Source: Humitalea sp050632385 (GTDB lineage Bacteria; Pseudomonadota; Alphaproteobacteria; Acetobacterales; Acetobacteraceae). From it: 64,000 bases of DNA. Shown one piece after another: positions 51,167 to 59,915 of this stretch. The stretch is taken from assembly GCF_050632385.1 (NCBI RefSeq), contig NZ_CP192599.1, positions 5,580,001 through 5,644,000 on the forward strand, given 5' to 3'. Each line of letters opens with the position of its first letter. The stretch's first letter is position 1. The position numbers and the translations under genes were made by a program. Under the pieces are notes generated by a model. The model saw only the letters and a list, made by a program, of their open reading frames with translations. It was not told where the DNA came from and ran no database searches.

Positions 51167-51197
51167 CCCGGCGCGGGGGGGTCTCCCCCGCGCCGGG
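51167..51197 (+). terminator. 13-bp perfect hairpin between rplY and pth
   Basis: CCCGGCGCGGGGG (51167-51179) and CCCCCGCGCCGGG (51185-51197) pair perfectly around GGTCT. There is no downstream T-run, and pth's ribosome site (TGGAG) follows at once, so it more likely attenuates or processes the transcript than fully ends it. Confidence 0.65.
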
Positions 51198-51211
51198 TCT
51201 TGGAGTGGGCC

Positions 51212-51787
51212 ATGCTGCTTTGGGTCGGCCTCGGCAATCCAGGGCCGGAATACGCGCGGCAACGGCACAACATCGGTTTCATGGCGCTGGAGGCGATTGC
51301 CCGCCGCCATCGCTTTTCCCCCTGGCGCCAGAAATTCCGCGGCCTGCTGGCCGATGGCAGCATCGCCGGACAGCGCGTCCTGCTGCTGATGCCGCAGACC
51401 TACATGAACGGCAGCGGCAATGCGGTGCAGCCGGCCGCCGCCTTCCACAAGATCGAGCCCGAGGCCATCACGGCCTTCCACGACGAACTGGACCTGGCCC
51501 CGGGCCGGGTGCGGGTCAAACGCGGCGGGGGGGCCGCCGGGCACAATGGCTTGCGCGACATGCAGCGCGCCCTGGGCAGCCCGGATTTCTACCGCGTGCG
51601 GATCGGCATCGGGCACCCGGGCCACAAGGACCGCGTGACGGGCCATGTGCTGGGCGATTTCGCCAAGGTGGATACCTGGGTGCCACCGCTACTGGACGCC
51701 ATCGCCGACGCCTGCCCCCTGCTGGCGGAAGGCAACCCCGAGGCCTTCATGACCCGTGTCGCCTTCCTGGCGCCAGCCACGGGCTGA
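51212..51787 (+). CDS. pth: Peptidyl-tRNA hydrolase
   Basis: A 191-residue Pth that frees tRNA from prematurely released peptidyl-tRNA. Active-site residues are visible: WVGLGNPGPEYARQRHNIGF (catalytic His, Asn), MPQTYMNGSGNAV, FHDELDLAPGRVRVKRGGG (Asp) and AGHNGLRDMQ (Asn). IGIGHPGHKDRVTGHVLGDF closes the fold. ATG 51212, six bases after GGAG. Follows rplY and lies two genes before ychF, a common arrangement. Confidence 0.97.
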   Translation: MLLWVGLGNPGPEYARQRHNIGFMALEAIARRHRFSPWRQKFRGLLADGSIAGQRVLLLMPQTYMNGSGNAVQPAAAFHKIEPEAITAFHDELDLAPGRVRVKRGGGAAGHNGLRDMQRALGSPDFYRVRIGIGHPGHKDRVTGHVLGDFAKVDTWVPPLLDAIADACPLLAEGNPEAFMTRVAFLAPATG

Positions 51788-51995
51788 GACGCCACAATCA
51801 TTGCTGGACAAACCGCAACGAAAAGGCGATTTGTTCTACGTCGTCCCAATGCACTGTTGCCCGGACGCCGCCGCGACCACGTCCATCAACGAGGCGTCCC
51901 GCGCCAATACGACTTCCATGCGGCTTTCGCGTGGCCGCACTCGCGCCGGTGGCGCGCCATCCTCAGACACACATGCGCCCGGAGGCGCGATATTC

Positions 51996-52436
51996 ATGGA
52001 CATGGAACAGGACGACCTGCCTGACGTCGGCGGCCCCGGGTCCGAAGACTGGCTGAACGCCGCCGCCGCCCTGTCGGCGGGCGTCGCGAAGGAAGCCGCG
52101 ACCATGGCGACCGCCGCCGCAGGCCTGTCGGCCGCCGCTGCCGCCGGCATCACCAGCGACATCCGCCGCCATGGCCTGATCCAGGGCGCCGCGGCCGATG
52201 CGGCGCTGCGGGCGGCCCTGCTGCTTGAGGTCGCGGACGCCGTCACCCACCGCGGCGATGCCGCCGCACGGGCCGCGCGGATTTTTGCCGCCGCCAAGCG
52301 CGTGGGCATGCCGGCCGCGCCGCTGGCGGCCCCGCTGCGGGCGGCGGCGCTGGCGCTGCCGACGGATGATGCCTCGGCGCGGATCGCCGCCAGCGCCATC
52401 GCGCAGCAGGTGGCGGCGGTGCTCGAAGGCGGCTGA
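51996..52436 (+). CDS. Unknown small Ala-rich protein
   Basis: A 146-residue, strongly Ala-rich helical protein (MDMEQDDLPDVGGPGSEDWL, then long Ala helices and AARIFAAAKRVGMPAAPLAA). No family is recognised. ATG 51996 is chosen with GGAGG ten bases upstream; the frame extends further but becomes less coding-like. It sits between pth and ychF. Low sequence complexity makes even its reality less than certain. Confidence 0.5.
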   Translation: MDMEQDDLPDVGGPGSEDWLNAAAALSAGVAKEAATMATAAAGLSAAAAAGITSDIRRHGLIQGAAADAALRAALLLEVADAVTHRGDAAARAARIFAAAKRVGMPAAPLAAPLRAAALALPTDDASARIAASAIAQQVAAVLEGG

Positions 52437-52558
52437 CGCCGGGCACGATCCAGGCTAGAGGGACCGCGTCATTCACGGGTCCCGAGCCAATCGGGGCCCC
52501 CATCCGCGCGCCGGTCGCACCGGTCGGCCCGCGCCTCACCAAAAGGTCGTGTCCCGCC

Positions 52559-53653
52559 ATGGGCTTCAACTGCGGCATCGTGGGCCTGCCGAATGTCGGC
52601 AAGTCCACCCTTTTCAACGCGCTGACGGCAACCGCCGCCGCCCAGGCGGCGAACTACCCCTTCTGCACCATCGAACCGAATGTCGGCCGCGTCGCGGTGC
52701 CGGACCCGCGCCTGGATACGCTGACCAAGATCGGCCACAGCCAGAAGACCGTCCCGACCAGCCTGGAATTCGTCGATATCGCCGGCCTGGTGCGCGGTGC
52801 CTCCAAGGGCGAGGGTCTGGGCAACCAGTTCCTGGCCAATATCCGTGAGGTGGACGCCATCGTCCACGTCCTGCGCTGTTTCGAGGATGACGACGTCACC
52901 CATGTCGAAGGCAGCGTGGACCCGGTCCGCGATGCCGAGACGGTGGAAACCGAACTCATGCTGGCCGATCTCGACAGCCTGGAACGACGCCTGCCGCCGC
53001 TGCAGAAGAAGGCCAAGGGCGGCGACAAGGATTCGGCCGCCCTGGTCGCGCTGATGGAGCCGATCATGGCCGCGCTGACCGAGGGCAAGCCTGCCCGCAC
53101 CGCCATCGCGCCGGCCGATGTTGCGGCGGCGGCCAAGCTTGGGCTGATGACCGCCAAGCCCGTGCTGTATGTTTGCAACGTGGAGGAAGCCTCCGCCGCC
53201 ACCGGCAACGCAACATCCGCCCGCGTGTTCGAAATGGCCGCCCGCGAAGGCGCCGGCGCCGTCGTGGTCAGCGCTGCGATCGAGGCCGAGATCAGCCAGA
53301 TGGCCCCGACCGACCGCGCCGAATTCCTGGAAAGCCTGGGCCTGCCGGACAGCGGGCTCGATCGCGTGATCCGTGCCGGCTACGAATTGCTGGGCCTCAT
53401 CACCTACTTCACCTGCGGCCCGAAGGAGGCGCGGGCCTGGACCATCATCAAGGGCATGACCGCGCCCCAGGCGGCCGGCGTGATCCATGGCGATTTCGAA
53501 CGCGGCTTCATCGCGGCCGAGACGGTGGCCTATGACGACTACGTGGCGCTGGGCGGCGAACAGGGTGCGCGAGAGGCCGGCAAGCTGCGGATCGAGGGCA
53601 AGCAATACATCGTCCGCGATGGCGACGTGATGCTGTTCCGCTTCAACGTTTAG
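52559..53653 (+). CDS. ychF: Redox-regulated ATPase YchF (Obg-related)
   Basis: A 364-residue YchF. G1 is GLPNVGKSTLFNALT, G3 DIAGLVRGASKGEGLGNQFL, and the G4 position reads NVEE in place of NKxD, which explains the family's ATP preference. A coiled-coil insertion lies at about 130-180, and the C-terminal TGS domain contains TCGPKEARAWTI and GDVMLFRFNV, the conserved end. It binds ribosomes. The stop overlaps the convergent DUF4169 gene by 11 bases. Confidence 0.97.
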   Translation: MGFNCGIVGLPNVGKSTLFNALTATAAAQAANYPFCTIEPNVGRVAVPDPRLDTLTKIGHSQKTVPTSLEFVDIAGLVRGASKGEGLGNQFLANIREVDAIVHVLRCFEDDDVTHVEGSVDPVRDAETVETELMLADLDSLERRLPPLQKKAKGGDKDSAALVALMEPIMAALTEGKPARTAIAPADVAAAAKLGLMTAKPVLYVCNVEEASAATGNATSARVFEMAAREGAGAVVVSAAIEAEISQMAPTDRAEFLESLGLPDSGLDRVIRAGYELLGLITYFTCGPKEARAWTIIKGMTAPQAAGVIHGDFERGFIAAETVAYDDYVALGGEQGAREAGKLRIEGKQYIVRDGDVMLFRFNV

Positions 53654-53828
53654 GCGGTTCCTGGCGCGCGCCATCCAGCAGGCGTTCCCGCGCGCGGGTT
53701 TCCTCGGCATCCCGCGCGCGTTCGGCCAGGGTCCGGCCGTGCTTCACCCGGTTCGCCGCCGCCTGTTCGGTGGCGGCCGCGCGGGACTTCTGCTTGCGCA
53801 CCCGGTTGAGGTTGACGATCTCGGCCAT
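53643..53828 (-). CDS. DUF4169 family small basic protein
   Basis: A 61-residue, highly charged protein: MAEIVNLNRVRKQKSRAAAT, then ANRVKHGRTLAERARDAEET. This is the conserved DUF4169 pattern of alphaproteobacteria, unknown in function. Start ATG 53828. It converges on ychF, sharing 11 bases, and is divergent from the dienelactone hydrolase gene with only 34 bases between starts. Confidence 0.85.
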   Translation of the reverse strand: MAEIVNLNRVRKQKSRAAATEQAAANRVKHGRTLAERARDAEETRARERLLDGARQEPPKR

Positions 53829-53862
53829 GCGCCAGCATATCACCGCAACTTGGAGGGGTGCC

Positions 53863-54525
53863 ATGAACATCGATCTGACTGCCACCGATGGCCATTCGCT
53901 GACCGCCTGGGTCGATGGGCCGGCGAATGCCAAGCACGCGCTGGTGCTCGTGCAGGAGATTTTTGGCGTCAACCACCACATGAAGAACCTGGCCGCGATG
54001 TTCGCCGCCCAAGGCTATCGCGTCGTGGTCCCGGCGCTGTTCGACCGCGTCGCCCGTGGGGTGGAACTCGGCTACACCCCCGATGACGTGGCCCGCGGTC
54101 GCACGCTGCGCGCGGCGGTGCCGGAAGCCGGCACCCTGGCCGATATCGCCGCCGCCAAGGCCCATCTGCCGCCGGCCGTGCCGCATGGGATCGTCGGCTA
54201 TTGCTGGGGCGGCACCGTCGCCTGGTGGGGTGCGACGCGCATGACCGGCTTCAAGGCCGCGGTCGGCTACTACGGCGGCGGCATCGTCGTGACCAAGGAC
54301 GCCGTGCCGAATTGCCCGGTGCAACTGCATTTCGGCGACCAGGACACCTCCATCCCGATGAAGGATGTCGAGGCGATCCAGAAGGCGCAGCCGGGGATCG
54401 AGATCTTCGTCTACGAAGGCGCCGGTCACGGCTTTTCCTGCAACGAACGCGGCAGCTACGTGAAGGCCGACGCCCGCGTGGCCGAGGCGCGGACGCTGGG
54501 CTTCCTGGCCAAGCACCTGGCCTGA
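53863..54525 (+). CDS. Dienelactone hydrolase family protein
   Basis: A 220-residue alpha/beta hydrolase. The catalytic triad is visible: Cys in HGIVGYCWGGTVAWWG, Asp in LHFGDQDTSIPM, His in YEGAGHGFSCNERGSY; the activating Glu lies in LVQEIFGVNHHMKN. Members hydrolyse dienelactones in chlorocatechol breakdown or other small esters. GGAGGGG precedes ATG 53863. No other aromatic-pathway genes adjoin, so the substrate is open. Confidence 0.92.
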   Translation: MNIDLTATDGHSLTAWVDGPANAKHALVLVQEIFGVNHHMKNLAAMFAAQGYRVVVPALFDRVARGVELGYTPDDVARGRTLRAAVPEAGTLADIAAAKAHLPPAVPHGIVGYCWGGTVAWWGATRMTGFKAAVGYYGGGIVVTKDAVPNCPVQLHFGDQDTSIPMKDVEAIQKAQPGIEIFVYEGAGHGFSCNERGSYVKADARVAEARTLGFLAKHLA

Positions 54526-54563
54526 CAAGGCTGCTGAAGAGCGGGCGGGGGGGGCGCTTTGAA

Positions 54564-54737
54564 AGGGGCTTTGCCCCTCTCAAACTCTCCCCACCAAGGG
54601 GCCGTGGCCCCTTGGAACCCACGGGATTTGGTAAAATGAAGAGAGGGGCATGGTCCGCCACGGCCGATGGACCGCCCGCGACGCCCCTCTCTTCATTTTA
54701 CCAATAACGCCGCCGGTCCAGGGGCGGCTGCCCCTGG
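54564..54737. repeat. Composite palindromic intergenic element
   Basis: Four stem-loops in a row: AGGGGC-TTT-GCCCCT (54564-54578); CCAAGGGGCC-GT-GGCCCCTTGG (54594-54615); a 22-bp perfect inverted repeat (54628-54649 with 54683-54704) starting TTGGTAAAATGAAGAG and enclosing a GGTCC/GGACC inner stem; and CCAGGGGC-GGCT-GCCCCTGG (54718-54737). The outer flanks also mirror each other (CTCCCCACCA, TGGTGGGGGAG). No coding frame is credible. It looks like a dispersed palindromic repeat, cut on its right side by the IS481-type insertion. Confidence 0.75.
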
Positions 54738-54757
54738 TGGGGGAGGTCTGGAGGGGG

Positions 54758-56043
54758 TGTTCAGACCGGAGAGATGCTTGACGGGTGTTCGGAGACATCC
54801 CTGACGGGTCCGATTATCGTTTCTGGCCCGGTGATGTCCACCTCACCCAGCCTGAAGCGCATGAAGTGCAGGCTCAGCACGCCATCCCGCCCCGTCGCAC
54901 GCAGCGCGATGTCCAGCCCGGCGAAGGCCTGCGACAGCCCGACCATCCTGCCATGCAGCTTGAAGCAGCCATTCGGCCGCACCCGGCGCACCAGGTCGGT
55001 CTGGTAGTAGTCGGGCGTCGGCAGCACCTCGGGAAAGCCCTGGCTGCTGGGCCGGTAGCGGCTCGCCGGCACGTCCATGCCCAGCGCCTCATGCGGGCGC
55101 TGTTCGTTGTAGACTGGCCGCCAGGCGTTGAACGCCGCCTGGCAGTCGTCCAGGTCGGCGAAGCGCCGGCCCTGCAGCACCTCCACATCCAGCGTGCGGT
55201 GGAACCGCTCGTCCTTGCCTTGGGTCTGCGGATGCCGCGGCCGCCCATGCAGGGTCGCCACGCCCAGCCGCATCAGCCAGACCTCGAAGGCGCTGCGCTG
55301 CACCGCCAGCCTGCCGGTATGGCCCGTGGCGCCCCAGGGTGAGCCATTGTCGCACAGGATGGCGCCGGGCAGGCCATAGCGGCGGAACAGCGCGGTCAGC
55401 CGACCCTGGACCTCGATCAGCGTCTCGCCAGCACAGGCGGCGATGCCCAGGGCGTAGCGCGAATGGTCGTCCAGCACGGTCAGCGGGTGGCAGCGCCGGC
55501 TGCCGGCCGGGATGTGGCCCTTGAAGTCCATCTGCCACAGCTCGTTCGGGGCTGGGCGTTCAAAGCGGGTCAGGGCGCGATGCCGCTCGGCCTTGATCGG
55601 GTCGATCTGGCCGGCACGGCGCAGCACCTGCGTCACCGTCGATGGCGCCGGCACCCCCTCCACGCCCAGGTCGCGCAGCCGCCGCGCCAGCTTGCGCCCG
55701 CCCCAGCGCGGGTGCGCCGCGCGCAGGGCAAGCAGCTGCGCCTCGATCTCGGGCGCCACCCGCCTGGGGCTGTCGTGCGGCCGGCGCGAGCGCTCCACGA
55801 GGCCCGCATCGCCAACCTCGCGGTGACGCCGCAACAGGGTGAAACCGCTCTGCCGGCTGATGCCAAAGCGACGGCATAACGCCGCCACGCTGACATCGCC
55901 GACGCTGGCCAGACGGACGAACTCCCGACGGGTGTCGATCACAGATAACGCCTTCCAGGGCATCGTCCCTCTCCCGAGAAACCAAGCCCAAAAGCGTCAA
56001 GCATGTCTCCGAACAGGCGTCAGGGATGTCTCCGGTCTGAACA
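54758..56043 (-). mobile_element. Complete IS481-family insertion sequence (1286 bp)
   Basis: The ends are 15-bp perfect inverted repeats, TGTTCAGACCGGAGA (54758-54772) and TCTCCGGTCTGAACA (56029-56043), with the TGT...ACA termini of IS481. A 6-bp target duplication AGGGGG flanks it (54752-54757 and 56044-56049). Subterminal repeats GGAGACATCCCTGACG occur at both ends. One intact transposase fills the element, so it may still be active. Confidence 0.92.
54761..55963 (-). CDS. IS481-family transposase
   Basis: A 400-residue DDE transposase. The N-terminal HTH domain has VAALCRRFGISRQSGFTLLR; the rve catalytic core has ELWQMDFKGHIP (first Asp), AILCDNGSPWG (second Asp) and TQGKDERFHRTLDVEVL (Glu), with NEQRPHEALG after it. 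All catalytic residues are present and the frame is unbroken. The stop codon lies within the left inverted repeat. ATG 55963 is the first start after the right-end repeats. Confidence 0.95.
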   Translation of the reverse strand: MPWKALSVIDTRREFVRLASVGDVSVAALCRRFGISRQSGFTLLRRHREVGDAGLVERSRRPHDSPRRVAPEIEAQLLALRAAHPRWGGRKLARRLRDLGVEGVPAPSTVTQVLRRAGQIDPIKAERHRALTRFERPAPNELWQMDFKGHIPAGSRRCHPLTVLDDHSRYALGIAACAGETLIEVQGRLTALFRRYGLPGAILCDNGSPWGATGHTGRLAVQRSAFEVWLMRLGVATLHGRPRHPQTQGKDERFHRTLDVEVLQGRRFADLDDCQAAFNAWRPVYNEQRPHEALGMDVPASRYRPSSQGFPEVLPTPDYYQTDLVRRVRPNGCFKLHGRMVGLSQAFAGLDIALRATGRDGVLSLHFMRFRLGEVDITGPETIIGPVRDVSEHPSSISPV

Positions 56044-56084
56044 AGGGGGCGAAGCCCTCTCCAGGGCGCAACGCCCCCCGTCGT

Positions 56085-56969
56085 TCAGCGGTTCAGCACG
56101 CGCCCCGCGACGGCATCCAGCATCGCGACCAGCGCCGGGTCGCGATGGGCGGGGCCGGTCACGATCGCCATTTCCAGCGCCCGGTCGCAGCCGGCGGGGC
56201 AGGGGCCGCGCGGGGCCGCCAGGCGCGGCACCACGGCGCGCACCAGGTCCTTGGCGCGATGGGCATTGCCCAGCAGAACCTTCACCACCGCTTCGACGCT
56301 GACGGCGTCGTGGTCGGGGTGCCAGCAGTCGAAATCGGTGACCATGGCGACGGTCGCGTAGCACATCTCGGCCTCACGGGCGAGTTTGGCCTCCGGCATG
56401 TTGGTCATGCCGATCACGTCGCAGCCCCAGGCGCGGTACAATTCGCTCTCCGCCTTGGTCGAGAACTGCGGGCCTTCCATCACCAGGTAGGTGCCGCCGC
56501 GCTTGTGCGGCAGGCCGATCTCCCGCGCCGCGGCTTCCAGCGCATCGCCCAGGCGCGGGCAGGTCGGGTGCGCGACCGACACATGCGCGACGCAGCCCGT
56601 GGTGAAGAAGGATTTCTGCCGCGCAAAAGTGCGGTCGATGAACTGGTCCACGATCACGAAGGTGCCGGGGGCCAGGTCGCCGTTCAGGCTGCCGACCGCC
56701 GATAGCGACAGGATCTCGGTCACGCCGGCGCGCTTCAGCACGTCGATATTGGCGCGGTAGTTCAGTTCCGACGGCGGGATGCGATGCCCGCGGCCATGGC
56801 GCGGCAGGAAGACGCAACGCACCCCGCCCAGGCGTCCGAACAGCAACTGGTCCGACGGCGCGCCGAAGGGCGAGGCCACGTCGCGCCATTCGGGGTTTTC
56901 CAGCCCCTCGATGTCATACAGGCCGGAACCGCCGAGCAATCCGATGACGGGTTCGATGATGTCGGTCAT
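56085..56969 (-). CDS. mtnP: S-methyl-5'-thioadenosine phosphorylase
   Basis: A 294-residue trimeric nucleoside phosphorylase that splits methylthioadenosine, a by-product of polyamine synthesis, into adenine and methylthioribose-1-phosphate. Motifs: IGLLGGSGLYDIEGL, FLPRHGRGHRIPPSELNYRAN, and TYLVMEGPQFSTKAESELYR, with VIGMTNMPEAKLAREAEMCY in the purine pocket. The start ATG 56969 (MTDIIEP). It reads away from the IS element and towards it at its 3' end. A link to the Orn/Lys/Arg decarboxylase at 12-14 kb is metabolic, not positional. Confidence 0.96.
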   Translation of the reverse strand: MTDIIEPVIGLLGGSGLYDIEGLENPEWRDVASPFGAPSDQLLFGRLGGVRCVFLPRHGRGHRIPPSELNYRANIDVLKRAGVTEILSLSAVGSLNGDLAPGTFVIVDQFIDRTFARQKSFFTTGCVAHVSVAHPTCPRLGDALEAAAREIGLPHKRGGTYLVMEGPQFSTKAESELYRAWGCDVIGMTNMPEAKLAREAEMCYATVAMVTDFDCWHPDHDAVSVEAVVKVLLGNAHRAKDLVRAVVPRLAAPRGPCPAGCDRALEMAIVTGPAHRDPALVAMLDAVAGRVLNR

Positions 56970-56984
56970 GCGCGAAATCCCCAT

Positions 56985-57015
56985 AAAAAAACGGCCGCCC
57001 TGGTGGGGCGGCCGT
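56985..57015 (-). terminator. Rho-independent terminator of petABC
   Basis: Read on the minus strand: ACGGCCGCCC, loop, GGGCGGCCGT, then TTTTTTT. The 10-bp stem is perfect (56991-57000 and 57006-57015). It lies between the petC stop and the mtnP start, ending the bc1 operon. Confidence 0.95.
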
Positions 57016-57040
57016 CCGGTAGCTGGAAAGCCGACTGGCC

Positions 57041-57808
57041 TCAGTGCTTCAGGTTCGACCAGACCTTGCGTTTCACGGCATAGGTCAGCCCGGCGAGGAT
57101 GGTCAGGAACAGGATCATGCGCACGCCCATCGCCTTGCGCTGTTCCATCTCCGGCTCCGCCGCCCAGGCCAGGAAGGTCGCGGTATCGCGGGCCATCTGG
57201 TCGACGGTGGCGGGGGTGTGGTCGGCGTAGGACACCTGGTCCGGGTTCAGCACGTTCGGCATCGCGATCTGATGGCCAGGGAAGTAGGCGTTGTAGTTCA
57301 TCCCCTCCATCATCGTCATGCCGGCCGGCGGGTCGCGATACCCGGTCAGTAGCGCATGGATATAGGCGGCACCGCCGACACGCGCCTTGGTCATCACCGA
57401 CAGGTCGGGCGGCAGCGCGCCGTTGTTGGCGGCGCGGGCGGCGTTGTCGTTGGGGTAGGGGCGGCGGAACCGATCCGACGGGCGGGCCGGGCGCTCGTAC
57501 ATCGCGCCTTCGTCATTCGGGCCGTCGGTCACCGTGAAGGCGGCGGCGAAGCGGACGACATCGGCCTCCGACAACCCGATGTCCCGCAGGTTGCGGTAGG
57601 ACAGCAGGTGCAGCGCGTGGCAGCTGCTGCAGACTTCCTTGTAGACCTGGGCGCCGCGCTGCGCGCTGGCCCGGTCGAAGGTGCCGAACAGCCCGTCGAA
57701 GGAAAAGCGGATGTCGGGCAGGTGGATCGCCTCACCGGCGGCGCGGGCGCCGGCCGGGGAGAGCAGGACGGCAACGGCCAGCGCCGCCGCCTTCAGGGTA
57801 TGCCGCAT
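57041..57808 (-). CDS. petC: Cytochrome c1 of the bc1 complex
   Basis: A 255-residue cytochrome c1 with a signal peptide (MRHTLKAAALAVAVLLSPAG, ARAA cut). Haem attachment at VCSSCHALHLLSYRNL, axial Met in GHQIAMPNVLNPDQVSY, and a C-terminal anchor helix (MILFLTILAGLTYAVKRKVW). It carries electrons from the Rieske protein to a soluble cytochrome at the periplasmic side. ATG 57808, two bases after the cytochrome b stop. Last gene of petABC. Confidence 0.96.
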   Translation of the reverse strand: MRHTLKAAALAVAVLLSPAGARAAGEAIHLPDIRFSFDGLFGTFDRASAQRGAQVYKEVCSSCHALHLLSYRNLRDIGLSEADVVRFAAAFTVTDGPNDEGAMYERPARPSDRFRRPYPNDNAARAANNGALPPDLSVMTKARVGGAAYIHALLTGYRDPPAGMTMMEGMNYNAYFPGHQIAMPNVLNPDQVSYADHTPATVDQMARDTATFLAWAAEPEMEQRKAMGVRMILFLTILAGLTYAVKRKVWSNLKH

Positions 57809-57810
57809 GA

Positions 57811-59082
57811 TCACGCCTTCTCCATCGGCTTGGCAGCGGCCCCGGCGGGCAGCGGCCCACCCCCGCGCAGGACAGGGCGGCTGATGCTTTCCGGCAGCGG
57901 CAACGGCCGCTCCAGCCGCGCCAGCAGCGGCAGGATCACCAGGAAGTACATGAAGTAATAGGCGGTCGCGACCCGGCTGATGGTGACGTAGGGCTCCTCG
58001 GCCGGCATGCCGCCGACATAGCCGAGCACCAGGAAGGCCACGCACCAGACGAAGAAGAACGGCCGCGCCAGCGGGCGGAAGCGCATGGAGCGCACGGGCG
58101 AGCCATCGAGCCAGGGCAGCACGAAGAGCACGGCGATCGAGCCGAACATCAGCAGCACGCCGCCCAGCTTGTCCGGCACCGCGCGCAGCACCGCGTAGAA
58201 GGGCAGGAAGTACCATTCGGGCACGATATGCGCCGGCGTCACCAGCGGGTTCGCCGGGATGTAGTTGTCCGGGTGGCCCAAATAATTCGGCACGAAGAAC
58301 ACCAGGAAGGCGAAGAAGATGAAGAACACCACCATCCCGAAGCTGTCCTTGATGGTGTAGTAGGGGTGGAACGGGATGGTGTCCTGCGGCCCCTTCGGCT
58401 CGATACCCAGCGGGTTGTTGCTGCCGGTGATGTGCAGGGCGGCGATGTGCAGGAACACGACGCCGGCGATCACGAAGGGCAGCAGGTAGTGCAGGGAGAA
58501 GAAGCGGTTGAGCGTGGGGTTGTCGACGCTGAACCCGCCCCAGAGCCAGGTCACGATGTACTCGCCCACCAGCGGGAAGGCCGAGAACAGGTTGGTGATG
58601 ACCGTGGCCCCCCAGAAGGACATCTGGCCCCAGGGCAGCACGTAGCCCATGAAGGCCGTCGCCATCATCAACAGGAAGATCACGACGCCCAGGATCCACA
58701 ACAATTCGCGCGGCGTCTTGTACGAACCGTAGTACAGGCCGCGGTAGATGTGGATGTAGACGACGATGAAGAACATCGACGCGCCGTTCATGTGAATATA
58801 GCGCAGCAGCCAGCCGTAGTTCACGTCGCGCATGATCCGTTCGACGCTGTCGAAGGCCATGCTGGTATGGGCGGTATAGTTCATCGCCAGGAAGATGCCG
58901 GTGGCGATCATGATCGCCAGGGTCACCATGGCGAGCGCGCCGAAGTTCCAGAAGTAGTTGAAGTTCTTCGGGGTCGGGAAGCTCCCGTATTCCTTTTCGA
59001 GCATCGTGAAGATCGGCAGACGCTGGTCCACCCAGCGAAGCACCGGATTCTTGATCTCGGAATTATGCAGCCCAATCGACAT
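57811..59082 (-). CDS. petB: Cytochrome b of the bc1 complex
   Basis: A 423-residue cytochrome b with eight transmembrane helices. Haem-ligating His pairs lie in WLLRYIHMNGASMFF and SLHYLLPFVIAGVVFLHI; the quinol-site PEWY is in TPAHIVPEWYFLPFYAVLRA. GYVLPWGQMSFWGATVITNL is the usual Qo segment. It is the quinol-oxidising, proton-moving core. Overlaps of a few bases with petA spacing (13 bp) and petC (2 bp) show an operon. Confidence 0.98.
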   Translation of the reverse strand: MSIGLHNSEIKNPVLRWVDQRLPIFTMLEKEYGSFPTPKNFNYFWNFGALAMVTLAIMIATGIFLAMNYTAHTSMAFDSVERIMRDVNYGWLLRYIHMNGASMFFIVVYIHIYRGLYYGSYKTPRELLWILGVVIFLLMMATAFMGYVLPWGQMSFWGATVITNLFSAFPLVGEYIVTWLWGGFSVDNPTLNRFFSLHYLLPFVIAGVVFLHIAALHITGSNNPLGIEPKGPQDTIPFHPYYTIKDSFGMVVFFIFFAFLVFFVPNYLGHPDNYIPANPLVTPAHIVPEWYFLPFYAVLRAVPDKLGGVLLMFGSIAVLFVLPWLDGSPVRSMRFRPLARPFFFVWCVAFLVLGYVGGMPAEEPYVTISRVATAYYFMYFLVILPLLARLERPLPLPESISRPVLRGGGPLPAGAAAKPMEKA

Positions 59083-59095
59083 GACGTGTCTCCGT

Positions 59096-59653
59096 TCAGC
59101 CGACGCGGATTTTGGTATCGGAGGTGAAAGAGTAGGTGGGAACGGCCAGGTTCAAGGGTGCCGGCCCCTTACGGATACGCCCCGAGGTATCGTAGTGGCT
59201 GCCGTGGCAGGGGCAGAACCAGCCGCCGTATTCGCCCCGCGCGTCGGTCGACTTCTGGCCCAGCGGCACGCAGCCAAGGTGGGTGCAGACGCCGACGACG
59301 ATCAGCCATTCCGGCTTCTGGGTGCGCGACTGGTCGGCGATCGGATCCTTGAGGTCGGCCATCGGGGTGGCGCGCGCCGCCTCGATTTCCGCGGCCGAGC
59401 GGTGGCGGACGAAAACCGGCTTGCCGCGCCACATCACCGTGATCGCCTGGCCGACCGCGATCGGCGCCAGGTCGATGTCGGTGGAGGCCAGGGCCAACAC
59501 GTCGCGCGAGGGGTTCATGCTGGAGATGAAGGGCCACACCACGGCACCGACGCCAACGGCGGCGAAGGCCACGGTGACCAGCTTCAGGAAGTCCCGCCGC
59601 GTGTCCGCTTCGCCCGCGCTGTGGGTCGGTGGCGATGCCATCGTGTCAGCCAT
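59096..59653 (-). CDS. petA: Rieske iron-sulfur protein of the bc1 complex
   Basis: A 185-residue Rieske protein. The N-terminal Tat-type anchor has RRDFLKLVTVAFAAVGVGAV; the cluster-binding boxes are CTHLGCVPLG and CPCHGSHYDTSGR, both complete. Ends IRVG. It moves electrons from quinol to cytochrome c1. ATG 59653. It is the first gene of petABC; the 262 bases to the divergent hemF gene (59654-59915) hold no gene and must contain both promoters, though I see no clear boxes. Confidence 0.97.
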   Translation of the reverse strand: MADTMASPPTHSAGEADTRRDFLKLVTVAFAAVGVGAVVWPFISSMNPSRDVLALASTDIDLAPIAVGQAITVMWRGKPVFVRHRSAAEIEAARATPMADLKDPIADQSRTQKPEWLIVVGVCTHLGCVPLGQKSTDARGEYGGWFCPCHGSHYDTSGRIRKGPAPLNLAVPTYSFTSDTKIRVG

Positions 59654-59915
59654 GGGCCATGTCCGTTCCTGTTGGCGGTGGGGCGCCTGTTGCGACCGTC
59701 ACCGAGAGACCAAATGCGCCGCCGGATCAGGGACGCGTGCCCCGGAACGCAAGACGTACCACGATGATACGCCACAACAACTCCGGGCGCGCCGCATATA
59801 CGGAGGCCCTGCCGATCCGTCCATCCGTCGCACCGCACCATGACGCGTATTACATGCGAAAAGCGCCATTCCGGGCCGCCTTGCCCAGCGCGAGGGACCG
59901 GGGCAGGGTCCGCCG

